Shown here: positions 36,901 through 47,800 of the stretch, piece by piece
Layout of the letters: every line of letters starts with the position of its first letter
How positions within the stretch are numbered: the stretch's first letter is position 1
NCBI GenBank assembly: GCA_023105745.1
Contig: JALGQZ010000009.1
Coordinates: forward strand, 38,807,359-38,871,358
Length of the DNA: 64,000 bases
Direction: 5' to 3'
Source: Austropuccinia psidii
Taxonomy: Eukaryota; Basidiomycota; Pucciniomycetes; Pucciniales; Sphaerophragmiaceae
The notes under the pieces: generated by a model
The model's database searches: none
What the model saw: the letters and a program-made list of their open reading frames with translations, nothing else
Told to the model about the DNA's origin: nothing
Program-made: the position numbers and the translations under genes

Positions 36901-37740
36901 TGGGTGTTGAGCATTGTCTATGCAAACAGTCATCTTTGTGGCTGTCCTATGTAGGTATGCCATTCCTTTAGTTTGTGTAACTAGGAATTTTTGTGCATCT
37001 TGTGTGTGTTTGCACAAGTGTTTGTTGGAAGTTTCTTGTGGCATGCCTGCTTCTAACTGTATATCCTGCATTTCTAGTGGTGTTTCCTCTTGATACTCTG
37101 CTAGAAATTCCTCTCTTTGGTCTTGGTCTTCATCATATTTCTCTCTGATGGCATCACCCATGGAGTCTGATTCAGAATCCTCTTTGGGGGATTCATCCTC
37201 TGGGACTTTTTCAATGGCATAGAATTTTTTCTTTGACTTTGGACAGTTATTGGCATAATGGTGTGTTGAACCACAATTGAGGCCAGAATACTTCTTCTTA
37301 GCCACTTCTGCCACTCTTTCTCTGGGTTTTTCCTTAAGCTCTACCTGATAGGTTGTTTCTCTCCGAAACAACTGCTTTTGTATGGGGAATATTTCCCTAT
37401 ATATATTTTTTCCTTATTCCTTGTAAGGTATTTGCAATTTCATCTATAGTGCACCTATTGGTGCATCTGCATTTGACTGCATGCTCTAGTTCTCCTGGCA
37501 TTTGTGTCAGGAGTTTGTGATTCCTAATCTGAATATGCATTTGAGCATCAATGGTTTTGAGTCTTTTAGACTTTCTGAGACACCACGCATATGGATCTTT
37601 GTGCACAGAGTACTTGTCATTTTGAAATGACATGGTCTTCTGCAATATGCAAGTACCATTGCTGTAATTTTGGATGATTTGACTCTTCCACCATGGCCAG
37701 TTCCTTCTGCCATGGATTTCCTGCATTTCTTTCTACCAAA
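33971..37740 (-). pseudogene. Element C gag end and pol (family 2), decayed
   Basis: Minus strand, colinear with B from its capsid region to integrase. From 37740: capsid segment (GRRNWPWWKSQI), zinc knuckle damaged (about 37290-37250, LNCGSTHHYANNC, first Cys lost), protease DSG (about 36890), RT (36400-35700) with YIDD changed to YIYE, RNase H (35640-35300), then a better preserved integrase (34803-33988) carrying the D...D...E segments and the HHCC module. At least six frame breaks or stops split it. Element D separates it from its own gag at a TACTA duplication. The left end stops inside integrase (NTSQHSVT) at the TRIM-like element. Confidence 0.9.
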
Positions 37741-37745
37741 TACTA

Positions 37746-39466
37746 TGTCACAGGGGCTCTTGGAAGAAGAGGGCCTGGCACTCAGGAATCAAGAACTCAC
37801 TTGGAGGGCTCCAAAAGATAAAAGAATAATAAGAATGAATTTCTTTAAGAAAGAATCTGGGAGAAAACAAGTATGCCAAAAGATGAGATAAGAAAAAGAT
37901 GAAGCCAATGGCCAAAGATAATAAAGAAGCCAAAAGCCAAGAAGCCAACCAAGTGAATCCTCAATTCACTGTTTCAACCTGCCAGAAAAGGAAATGGAAT
38001 TAGTATAAGGATATGACCACCAATATCCACTGGACAGGCGAGGAAATAAAAGAAAAGGGTGCTGAATGACTGACTTAAGATTATCAGTATTAACTTTAAT
38101 AAGGTAAAAGAAAATAAGGATAAAAATAAATCCAGTATATTAATTAACTGGGGAAAAAGTCCCCAGGTGATGAAAGGTGGCCGGTATATGTGAAAAACTG
38201 AAAGATTGATCCTGGAAGGTGGATCAATGACTGTATTGTCCAAATCGGGAAATACAGTTCTGGCAATCTTGAAATTTGAACTGTGTGATGGAATTCCAAC
38301 AGTGGAATAAGAAATGGCCCAATTGGGCCAAGGCCATACAGATTGATTGAACAAGGCCTGTACGGATGAATTGGGTTGTCCAAGGAGTATTGAAATACTT
38401 GATACCTTGACAACTGATTGAAAAGATGTAATACCTTTGAGAATTTCCCTTAGAATAACCCTGAATGAAATTGCCAACCCAACTCCTGCTGAGCCAGGTG
38501 GTTGGAGTCCTTGAATGGTCTTCTGATTGCCGCCATGGATTACTAAACTGATGAGTCCAAAGGTCCTCCTTCGGAATGGGCGTTGGATCTTGGTACCTTG
38601 AGTTAAGAAGGTTGATTTGGGTCCTGAAAACGTCACCATTGAATTGCTGAGCAAAAATGGTGCATAATGGTATATAACACCATATATTCACCACTCCTGC
38701 AACCTTGAGTACAAGGTTCATGGAGGAATGAAGCAATCTTCCCTTAAGTTGAGGGAAATGCTTGTTGAGATAATTTGGTGGCCTCTGGTGGTTGCCAGAG
38801 GCCATGACAGTGAAGTTGGTCCCTGGTGGTCCAGGGCCAAAAATGGGTCCTACGGGATTTATGGCCAAAAATGGATCCAAGGTGTTTTTGGTCCAATTTG
38901 GGTCCAAGGGATTGGTGGCCAAAAAATGGCTCCGGTGGGCCCAATTGTGGTTTGGGACCCACCTGGCCTTGGGGGCTAGGTGGCTGCCCCCTTTGGCCCC
39001 TTTTGGCCTCATTGGATTAGGCCAAAAGGGGCCTAATCTGCCTACGGACTGTGGCGTACGGACCGCGGCTTACGGACCGCGGACCGTAGAAGCCGTGGGG
39101 GGGCCTCAATGGCCCAAAAAGGCCATTTAGGCCAAAACCCCCATAATGAAAGGGGTGGCCATGGGGCCTGGAAGCCCCTAGAAGACAAAAGGACCCCCCA
39201 GGCCCAAAAACAGTTATGGAGGCCTGGGGGTTGGTGAGATGGGAATTGGCCAAGAGGGCCAATGACGCAGGATATGGCCTGAGGCCATAAAAGATGATGG
39301 TGGCCATACGTGGCCAATGGAATGGGTTATGGCGTAAGAGCCATGGAACACCCAAAAGGGGTCAATTGGCCATAAATGATATGACATGGCCAATTGGCCC
39401 CAACTTGGCTCCAGGTTGGATTACCGCCGCCATCAAGGAGGAGGGTCAAAATACGTGGTTGTGACA
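37746..39466 (-). repeat. Element D 3' LTR
   Basis: 1,721 bp, TGTCACAGG...GTTGTGACA on the plus strand. It contains the hairpin core at about 38146-38166, a GGCC-rich U3 (38800-39330) and a CpG-rich block (39041-39095). Long open frames inside (for example 38224-39012) also occur in the other LTR but show no protein features. Confidence 0.93.
39041..39095. repeat. CpG-rich short-repeat block in D 3' LTR
   Basis: Several copies of TACGGACCGCGG-like words lie in otherwise AT-rich or GGCC-rich DNA. The equivalent block in the 5' LTR (47361-47418) has the same units in a different order. A related block lies in element H (55841-55910). Confidence 0.65.
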
Positions 39467-39481
39467 GTACCCCCCTACCTT
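39467..39481 (-). promoter_or_regulatory. Polypurine tract of element D
   Basis: On the minus strand AAGGTAGGGGGGTAC lies directly before the 3' LTR. H has the equivalent tract (AAGGGGGGGGATAC) at 55105-55092. Confidence 0.8.
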
Positions 39482-40256
39482 GAATGGTGAGCTCCTGAGC
39501 ACCAAGATAAGGTAGAGGCCTGTTGAGGCTAATGAGACGGATTTGACGTAAGGATTCCAGAGGTATTGAATCTTGAAAAGACGAATTGAACTGTTGGCAT
39601 ATGAATTGAGGTTGACTTGATCTTCTCTTGACATTTGGCTTTGACAAAGTTGAAGACATGATTTGACGTAAAGATTTTGGCGTTAAAGAGTTATAAGAAA
39701 AGAAATTTTAAAAGAATATAAAGAGTAAAGAGAAAAGAAAACAGATATAAAGAGAGAAACAGAAAAATAAAGAAAATGAAATTTGAGGAGGAATCCAATC
39801 TTCATCACAGATTACAACAATTGATTTTGAAAGTGACCAAGGACCTGGATAAAAGAATTTGATGCCAGGTGCTCACAGAGTGGCCAAGGTGATGTTTTGA
39901 CAGATTGTAGACCCCTCAGGGAAGTGCACACCAGGAGAGGAACTTACTTTTAGTAGATGCCACTCCCGCCAGTGCCATAAATAAGAAAGATCTTGATAAA
40001 TGAATGTGTTGAAAGAATAAAGTCTTGGGAAGGAGAATAAAAAAGGAATGGTCCATTTGCCCAAGTGTAAATGGCCATAAATTTGGAATTCGTGTGTTGA
40101 AAGCCGGGCCAAGAAGTCTGTGTCCAAATTGAAAAGTGCTCACAGAGTGGCCAAGGTGATGCTTACAACAAAGAAGAGTAGAATACCCCTAAAGGTGCAT
40201 ACCAGGAGTGGGACTTACTTTTGGTAATTCCTCTCCCCACCAAGCACAATAAAAAT
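39482..40256 (-). other. Element D 3' untranslated region
   Basis: Non-coding sequence between pol and the polypurine tract. It includes a purine-rich stretch (about 39690-39785 on the plus strand, AAAGAGAAAAGAAAACAG) and the phrase CTCACAGAGTGGCCAAGG, present twice (about 39870 and 40138). Both features are shared with element G. Confidence 0.7.
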
Positions 40257-43200
40257 TCAAGCCATTGAAAAATTGGGTCCTGGCTTGTCAGGATATAACA
40301 AATGAAAATCTTTGACAAGTTCAGGACAATTCTTGAGGTTTTCAGCTGGTTCCCATGTGGATCTTTCTGAATCTTGACTGAAACCTTTCCATTCCACCAG
40401 ATACTATAATTTTCTTCTCTTTAGCTTTGAATCCAGTACTTGAGAGACTTCCCATTCCTCTTCTTCTTCAATAATGATTGGAGGAGGAGGCTCTTGATGC
40501 CGATTTGGGATTGTTGATGTCTTGACTGGTTCCAAGAGTGAGATATGGAAGACTGGGTGGATGGATTTCCATTGAGGTGGAAGCTTGAGGTGGTAAGCAT
40601 GAGTACTGACTTTCTTCAAGATTGGAAAGGGACCCAACCATCTTTCAGACAGTTTCTTGGTGGGTCTAGTTGATTTGATATTCTTGGAAGAAAGCCATAC
40701 CATGTCACCAGGATTAAAAACAGGTGGACTTGCTCTACTTTTATCTGCATACCTCTTAAACCGGTTTATGGCAGCTTCAAGTTCTCTCTTGACATCTTGC
40801 TGTACTGATTGGATTTTTGTTGATAACTTTCCAGCAGGAGTATCTTGAGTGATGTGAACTGAATCAAATTGAGGATCTCTTCCATAAACAGTGAAAAATT
40901 GTGATTGCTTGGTTGAAGAGTGGTCAGAGTTATTGTAAGCAAATTCAGCCAGAGGGAGCCAGGTGTTCCAATCATCTTGATGATAACCGACATACATCCA
41001 AAGATACTGTTCTAGTATCTGATTTACCCTCTCTGTCTGTCCATCAGTTTCTGGATGGTAAGCAGTTGACAAGTCTCTTGAAATCTTGAGCTGCTGACAA
41101 AGATTGGTCCAAAAGGAAGAAACGAAGAGTGAACCTCTATCACTGACAATGCTTGATGGGAGGCCATGCTTTGAGAAAATATTCTTGATGAATAAATGGG
41201 CCAGATCCAGTGAAGTGATTGAAGACATTGTTGGAATAAAAACCGCCATTTTTGAGAATCTGTCCACTATGACAAGGATTGAGTCAAAGGAATTGGACAG
41301 TGGCAGTTGAGTGATGAAATCCATCCAGAGACAAATCCAAGGACCATTTGGAATTGGAAGAGGTTTGAGGAATCCAAACTTCTTATGGTGAATATTCTTG
41401 TTTCTTGAGCACTGTTGACAGGATGAAACATAATCCTTGATGAATTGAGTCATGCCGGACCAGTGGAAATCCCGCTTGACAAGTTTGAGAGTCTTCTCTT
41501 GGCCAGGGTGTCCAGCTAGAGGAGAATCGTGACGCTTTTGAATAATGCTGAGCTGAATTGTGGAGTCATTTGGGACTACCACCCGATCTTTGAAGAGAAG
41601 AAGTTGGGAGGAGGAATCAAGAGAATAATCTTGGACAGATTTACCTTTACCCAAATCTTCAAGGATACTTCTGTACTGAGGATCTTGCCATACTTCCTTC
41701 TGAATTGAATCAATCAAATTTGAAAAAGAATCCACCTTGACTGCAAAAAACTTTGAGGGTTGAACTTCATCTTGCTTAATGAGTTGTTGAAGATTCATTG
41801 GATTCTTTCTGATGAAATCCTCCCCCCTCTCCGGATAGACGTCATCCCGACGTGATAAGGCATCTGGAAGAGCTGCTAGGCGGCCAGGGCGGTAAGTGAT
41901 TGAAAAATGAAATTCAGACAAGAATTCAGCCCAGCAGGCTTGACGGCGAGTGAGTACTTTTGAGGACATGAAGTATTGAAGGGAACTGTGATCAGTGAGA
42001 ACTTCAAAAGGAGAGGACAGAGAAAGAAGAAAAGCCCTCCAGCGCTTGAGAGGCCAGACTATACCAAGGAGTTCCTTGTCATGAATTTCATAGTTGAGTT
42101 CTGCTGGAATAAGCTTGCGGCTGTCAAATGCAATGGGATGTTTTCCTGAGTCAGAGACCTGACTCAGTACAGCACCCAAAGCATAATCGGATGCATCGGT
42201 CTCTACAATGGTGGGTAGAGACGGATTGAAGTGGGAAAGGATTGGAGCAGTAGTGAAGGCCTCTTTGAGTTGATGAAACTGGCTAAGAGCTTCCTCATTG
42301 AGGGGGAAACAGGAATCTTTCTTGAGGAAACTGGTGAGTGAACTGATTTTCTTTGAATAATTCTTGATGAAACGGCGGTAGAAATTGGCAAAGCCAAGGA
42401 AGGATTGAAGAGCCTTGAGGTTTCTTGGAGGAGGCCAATTAAGGATCTTCTGGACTTTTGCTTGGTCCATCTTGAGGCCTTCAGAAGAAACAACATAACC
42501 AAGATATTCTACACTAGAAACATGAAAAAGGCATTTAGAAGCCTTGGCAAAAAGGTTATTGGCTCTGAGTCTGGAAAGAACAGTGGACACATGAGTGACA
42601 TGTTCTTCCTCAGATTTGGAAAAGACCATAATGTCATCCAAATAAACCACAACAAAAACATCAAGAAGATCTTGGAATATATCATTGACAAGATTCTGAA
42701 AAGAGGCAGGAGCATTGGTGAGCCCAAATGGCATAACCAAGTACTCAAAACTGCCATATTTAGTTCTGAAGCATGTCAAATGTTCATCACCCTCCTTGAT
42801 TCTGAGCAGGTTATATGCACCACGCAAATCAATCTTGGAGAAGATAGAAGAACCATTAAAGACATTAAGAAGCTGGTTCATAGGAGGAACAGGATATTTG
42901 TTCTTCCTAGTGACAGCATTGAGTTTGCAGTAGTCAACACACAAACGGAGGCCACCATCTTTCTTTTTAACAAAGAGGACAGGTGCTCCTGTTGAGGAGG
43001 AGCTTGGCCGGATGAAACCTTTCTCTACATTCTCTGAAATGTAGGCCCTGAGTGTATCTGACTCTTGTTTGGATAAAGAGTAGATCACCCCAACTGGAGG
43101 TAGAGACCCCTCCAGTTCGATATGATGATCACAGGCACGGTGAGGAGGAAGTTTCTCTGCCTTCACCTTGGAGAATACATCCAAGTGTTGGTGATAAACA

Positions 43201-43985
43201 GAGGGAACAACCTTCATCACGGTTTCTACTTCTTCTGGCTCTTCCTCTTCATCCCACAACTCCTCCAGGGAGTCATGATAAGATGAAGGAGGAAGGTCCA
43301 TATTCCCAAAGAAGAGATGAAGTGAAGATACAGAATTATCTTCCCCAACATCTTGAATCTCTTTGAAGACTTCATCTCCAGATGATGGTAATGACAGATG
43401 GGAATTAAGGGAAGGAATATGGACAGAAGATGGAACTGATGGTGTTCTGGAATCACCAACCAGAGCTGCACATGATTTGGCAGAAGAAGAGTCATTACGG
43501 AAGGAATTGGAAGGATCAGAATAGTCCTTTTGATCAGTATTAAAGGTGATCAGCCCTTGCCCCCAATCAATAGAAGGATTAAAATGATTAAGAAAGTCAA
43601 AGCCCAATATGAGGTCTTCTCCCTTGGGAGTGTCAATGACTAAAAAGTCCCATTCAAAGCTTGGGAAGGAAGGGAGCTCAACCATATATTTAGTATGGTG
43701 AGTCACAAATAAGGAAGGGGACTCAGCGGAGTCCAAAATGATAAGAGGAATCTTCTCTGGAAGTTCTGACGTAGTCAATGAGTACTTGTGAACAAACTGC
43801 TTTGCAATAAATGAGTGTGTAGCACCAGAATCAATGAGAATACTGTAAAAAACATCAGAAAGAGAAGAGAAAACAAAAAATTTAAGAGAATTTTTGACAC
43901 CAGTATTCAGAATGCACAATTGTGCTCTGGAAGGAAAACGGTGAAGACCATTGAACACAACATGATCTTCACTCAGGCTTTTCCC
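40257..43985 (-). pseudogene. Pol polyprotein of element D, with one premature stop in the chromodomain
   Basis: Open in the -1 frame from the slippery site at 43985 to a TAG at 40404-40406, about 1,190 residues. Order: aspartic protease [14 protein letters not shown] with FVVVYLDD intact; RNase H ([10 protein letters not shown]); integrase with HHCC ([10 protein letters not shown]...CQQCSRN), [12 protein letters not shown] and [13 protein letters not shown], giving the D, D and E residues; a GPF-type module ([11 protein letters not shown]); then a chromodomain start [13 protein letters not shown]. Translation past the TAG continues in frame (YLVEWKGF...LYPDKPGP) to TGA at 40257-40259. Element G has TGG at the TAG position, so the stop is a point change that removes most of the chromodomain. 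Catalytic domains are otherwise complete. The short-ORF start at 43958 is a GTG and is unlikely to be real, because pol is entered by frameshift. Confidence 0.92.
43941..43985 (-). promoter_or_regulatory. -1 programmed frameshift signal between D gag and pol
   Basis: Read on the minus strand: heptamer G GGA AAA (43985-43979) in gag phase, spacer GCC TGA (the TGA is the gag stop), then a stem-loop with arms GTGAAGATCAT (43972-43962) and ATGGTCTTCAC (43951-43941). The stem is 11 bp with one G-U pair and the loop 10 nt. After a one-base slip the frame runs open into pol. Site type, phase, 6-nt spacer and hairpin match the known -1 frameshift layout. Confidence 0.85.
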
Positions 43986-45310
43986 TGGCTGGGAAAACTG
44001 CCTGACGGTTGGGTAAGCTTGTTTTGAGGCCTTTTGACACAGGACTCAAGACTATGCTTCCCACCACAATAAGTACACAAGCCCTCCTTGATTCTTCTTT
44101 CTTTTTCAGAACCTTTCAACTTGAAGTCCTTATTCAACAATGAAGAATGGGGCTTGTCCCGCTTTTGAGAATAAAATTTCTTCTTTGGTCTTGAACTTGA
44201 AGAAACTTGATGATGAGAAGAGTGAGACTTTGAGGCTTCAGGCTGCTTCTCTTGGTGATGATTCTTTTCCTTCTGCCTCTCATGGTACCTGGTATCAAGT
44301 TCCAGGCTGACGTCCATTAAGTCTTGAAGAGAATCAATGTTAGAAGGATGGGAGGCCAATTGATCCAGAATCCTGGAGGCCAAGCCCTTCCTGAAATGAT
44401 GAATAAGAGCCCTTTCACCCCAATCCCCAATTCTTGAAACCAAACTCCTGAAATCGGCAATATACAAAGCAACATGCCCACCTTCTTTCATCCTAAGGCC
44501 ATCCAATTCAGCTTCTGCTTTTCTAACTTCATTTGGGTCACCAAATAAAGTGAACAATTGGGATTCAAATAATGGCCAGGAATTGAGGAGATAATGTGAG
44601 TCTTGATTATTGAGGTTGGAAAGATAAGGCTCAATCCATTTTGCAGCCCTGGCAACTAAGAATGAAGTGGCATAAAGAACCTTCTTTCTGTCTTGAGAGA
44701 AGTTTGCCGGATCATTATGAAAGATGAGTTGACAAGATTGAATAAAACTTCTGACTTTGAAGGGCTGAGTCCCATCAAAGCATTCTGGAGCCTTCATAGA
44801 GGGAGTCTTGAAGGCTGGTGGTCTTGATGATTCAGAAGAAGAAGCTGCTTGAAGATTGGCCATAATCTGAGTCATTTGCTGCATAATGGCCAATAAAGAC
44901 GGTTCAGACTGATGAGAGGCAGGCTGATCAGACTGGGCTAGAGTTGGTCCTCTGGTGCCCTCAGATGCTCCCACAGGAGCAGGAGCAGCCTCAGTGCCAT
45001 TAGACTCTTCCTCTTCCACAGAATTCTCCTCCTCCTCTTCACCATCTTCACCTTGAACCTTGGGACTGGTTCTTGAAAATCCTGGGAATCCGCCAACCAC
45101 TCCTGATAAATACATTGATCTTCTTGGCCCTCTTCCTTCCTTCCTGGATGGTGCTGCTCCTTCCATAATGGGTCCTCTGTCCAATCTGGCCCTCAGTTGA
45201 GAAACTGCTGGGGTACCGTCAAGAGGAGCCCTTGGAGTTGGAGTCAGAACAGCTTGAGCTCTGGCCTGAGATCTGGTCTGTCTTGCTGGAGGTGAATGTT
45301 GAACTGGCAT
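43973..45310 (-). CDS. Gag of element D
   Basis: 445 residues from the ATG at 45310 ([15 protein letters not shown]). The frame stays open upstream to 45379 but without another ATG. It has an acidic, proline-rich N-terminal part (residues about 70-130), then a retrotransposon Gag capsid-like domain ([15 protein letters not shown]...WIEPYL...[19 protein letters not shown], about residues 180-310). A basic serine-rich region follows, then a CCHC-type knuckle with a shortened spacing ([13 protein letters not shown]) near the end. Gag would form the particle and bind RNA. It ends at TGA 43975-43973, six bases after a slippery heptamer, so a fraction of ribosomes should continue into pol. No inactivating change seen. 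Confidence 0.9.
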   Translation of the reverse strand: MPVQHSPPARQTRSQARAQAVLTPTPRAPLDGTPAVSQLRARLDRGPIMEGAAPSRKEGRGPRRSMYLSGVVGGFPGFSRTSPKVQGEDGEEEEENSVEEEESNGTEAAPAPVGASEGTRGPTLAQSDQPASHQSEPSLLAIMQQMTQIMANLQAASSSESSRPPAFKTPSMKAPECFDGTQPFKVRSFIQSCQLIFHNDPANFSQDRKKVLYATSFLVARAAKWIEPYLSNLNNQDSHYLLNSWPLFESQLFTLFGDPNEVRKAEAELDGLRMKEGGHVALYIADFRSLVSRIGDWGERALIHHFRKGLASRILDQLASHPSNIDSLQDLMDVSLELDTRYHERQKEKNHHQEKQPEASKSHSSHHQVSSSSRPKKKFYSQKRDKPHSSLLNKDFKLKGSEKERRIKEGLCTYCGGKHSLESCVKRPQNKLTQPSGSFPSQGKA

Positions 45311-46049
45311 AATTTCAGGAATAGTCAACCAAAATAAATGAAATAAGATCAAAATTTTCTTGAAGTATGAAATCAACAATCAAATCTTGAGGAAATCGGA
45401 TAATCAATGAATCAAAATTCTTCAAATACGTCAATCAATCAAATCAAATGAGTCTTGAAGTAAAAATCAATATCAATGAGAATCTTGAAGTCAATAAATC
45501 AATCAATCAAACAATCAAACTCAAATCAAATCAAAAACTTGCAGAAAAATTCAATCAATCAAAATGAATTCTTGAGTCAAAATCAATTTATGTCAAAAAT
45601 CTTGATGTGAATAATCAGCAAAATCAATAAAATCTTCAGGGCAATCAATTATCTTGAGGTCAATTTCAATTATGTCAAATTAGTCAATCAAATCAATTTT
45701 CAAGTGAATTCTTCCAAAAAATCAAAATTCTTGAGGAATAAATCAAAGTGAATCCTGATATGAAGAACGTGTCTGAATAACCTGATGAATAACTTGAGAA
45801 CCAAAGATAAAAATGCTTGAGTTATGGATAAAAACAAATTGATTAAGATTGAGAATGAGATTGAAAAGATAACAAAAAATAGGAACTGGGTCAGCTTTCA
45901 ATTTTCAAAATGAAGAATGAATGAGAGAAAATTGAGAGGTGACGAAGAATCATAAGATCATAAAACGTTAAAGAATCATAATTTTGATGAAATGAATGAA
46001 TGAATTTAAAATATAAGAATAAAAAAATGAATTAATGAAGAAGAATTAT
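45311..46049 (-). other. Element D leader
   Basis: Untranslated leader between primer site and gag, rich in AATCAATCAA-type words that make an irregular short-period repeat (about 45400-45900). A similar leader follows LTR E (32850-33330) and LTR F (52120-52800). No reading frame. Confidence 0.7.
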
Positions 46050-46064
46050 CAGTTAATTAATATA
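46050..46064 (-). promoter_or_regulatory. Self-complementary primer-binding site of element D
   Basis: One base after the 5' LTR the minus strand reads TATATTAATTAACTG. The 5' LTR holds its exact 15-nt reverse complement, CAGTTAATTAATATA (minus strand, 46470-46456), right after a G-T-C hairpin. There is no TGG tRNA-type site. This is the arrangement known from Tf1 and its relatives, where the 5' end of the transcript primes its own reverse transcription. Confidence 0.7.
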
Positions 46065-46065
46065 A

Positions 46066-47795
46066 TGTCACAGGGGCTCTTGGAAGAAGAGGGCCTGGCA
46101 CTCAGGAATCAAGAACTCACTTGGAGGGCTCCAAAAGATAAAAGAATAATAAGAATGAATTTCTTTAAGAAAGAATCTGGGAGAAAACAAGTATGCCAAA
46201 AGATGAGATAAGAAAAAGATGAAGCCAATGGCCAAAGATAATAAAGAAGCCAAAAGCCAAGAAGCCAACCAAGTGAATCCTCAATTCACTGTTTCAACCT
46301 GCCAGAAAAGGAAATGGAATTAGTATAAGGATATGACCATCAATATCCACTGGACAGGCGAGGAAATAAAAGAAAAGGGTGCTGAATGACTGAATTAAGA
46401 TTATCAGTATTAACTTTAATAAGGTAAAAGAAAATAAGGATAAAAATAAATCCAGTATATTAATTAACTGGGGAAAAAGTCCCCAGGTGATGAAAGGTGG
46501 CCGGTATATGTGAAAAACTGAAAGATTGATCCTGGAAGGTGGATCAATGACTGTATTGTCCAAATCGGGAAATACAGTTCTGGCCATCTTGAAATTTGAA
46601 CTGTGTGATGGAATTCCAACAGTGGAATAAGAAATGGCCCAATGGGGCCAAGGCCATACAGATTGATTGAACAAGGCCTGTACGGATGAATTGGGTTGTC
46701 CAAGGAGTATTGAAATACTTGATACCTTGACAACTGATTGAAAAGATGTAATACCTTTGAGAATTTCCCTTAGAATAACCCTGAATGAAATTGCCAACCC
46801 AACTCCTGCTGAGCCAGGTGGTTGGAGTCCTTGAATGGTCTTCTGATTGCCGCCATGGATTACTAAACTGATGAGTCCAAAGGTCCTCCTTCGGAATGGG
46901 CGTTGGATCTTGGTACCTTGAGTTAAGAAGGTTGATTTGGGTCCTGAAAACGTCACCATTGAATTGCTGAGCAAAAATGGTGCATAATGGTATATAACAC
47001 CATATATTCACCACTCCTGCAACCTTGAGTACGAGGTTCATGGAGGAATGAAGCAATCTTCCCTTAAGTTGAGGGAAATGCTTGTTGAGATAATTTGGTG
47101 GCCTCTGGTGGTTGCCAGAGGCCATGACAGTGAAGTTGGTCCCTGGTGGTCCAGGGCCAAAAATGGGTCCTACGGGATTTATGGCCAAAAATGGATCCAA
47201 GGTGTTTTTGGTCCAATTTGGGTCCAAGGGATTGGTGGCCAAAAAATGGCTCAGGTGGGCCCAATTGTGGTTTGGGACCCACCTGGCCTTGGGGGCTAGG
47301 TGGCTGCCCCCTTTGGCCCCTTTTGGCCTCATTGGATTAGGCCAAAAGGGGCCTAATCTGCCTACGGACCGCGGACCGCGGCTTACGGACTGTGACGTAC
47401 GGACCGCGGACCATAGAAGCCGTGGGGGGGCCTAAATGGCCCAAAAAGGCCATTTAGGCCAAAACCCCCATAATGAAAGGGGTGGCCAGGAAATCAATGA
47501 AGGTGGCCATGGGGCCTGGAAGCCCCTAGAAGACAAAAGGACCCCCCAGGCCCAAAAACAGTGATGGAGGCCTGGGGGTTGGTGAGATGGGAATTGGCCA
47601 AGAGGGCCAATGACGCAGGATATGGCCTGAGGCCATACGTGGCCAATGGAATGGGTTATGGAGTAAGAGCCATGGAACACCCAAAAGGGGTCAATTGGCC
47701 ATAAATGATATGACATGGCCAATTGGCCCCAACTTGGCTCCAGGTTGGATTACCGCCGCCATCAAGGAGGAGGGTCAAAATACGTGGTTGTGACA
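46066..47795 (-). repeat. Element D 5' LTR
   Basis: 1,730 bp, matching 37746-39466. Predicted minus-strand promoter: CACATATACC (about 46512-46503) about 35-40 bases before the hairpin CTGGGGACTTTTTCCCCAG, with RNA predicted to start near CAGTTAATTAATATA (46470). The CpG-rich block is at 47361-47418. Confidence 0.93.
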
Positions 47796-47800
47796 TACTA

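Larger units (their letters stand above)
37746..47795 (-). mobile_element. Element D: near-complete family-3 Ty3/gypsy retrotransposon
   Basis: 10,050 bp with LTRs at both ends and a perfect duplication TACTA (37741-37745 and 47796-47800) inside element C gag (the codons for GHASIW). Minus-strand order: 5' LTR, self-complementary primer site, leader, gag, -1 frameshift signal, pol, 3' untranslated region, polypurine tract, 3' LTR. The LTRs share nearly all positions but differ by about ten substitutions, two indels of about 20 bp and a shuffled CpG-rich block. Apart from one stop near the pol C-terminus it looks intact. Confidence 0.95.

Noticed and set aside
38224..39012. 262-codon open frame in the D 3' LTR, repeated at 46544-47332 in the 5' LTR
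   Set aside because: It lies in U3, is kept only because the two LTRs are copies, and reads as GGCC-word low complexity with no domain.
45400..45900. AATCAATCAA-rich stretch as a microsatellite or CRISPR-like array
   Set aside because: The units are irregular, without spacers, and are shared with the leaders of E and F, so this is ordinary leader sequence.
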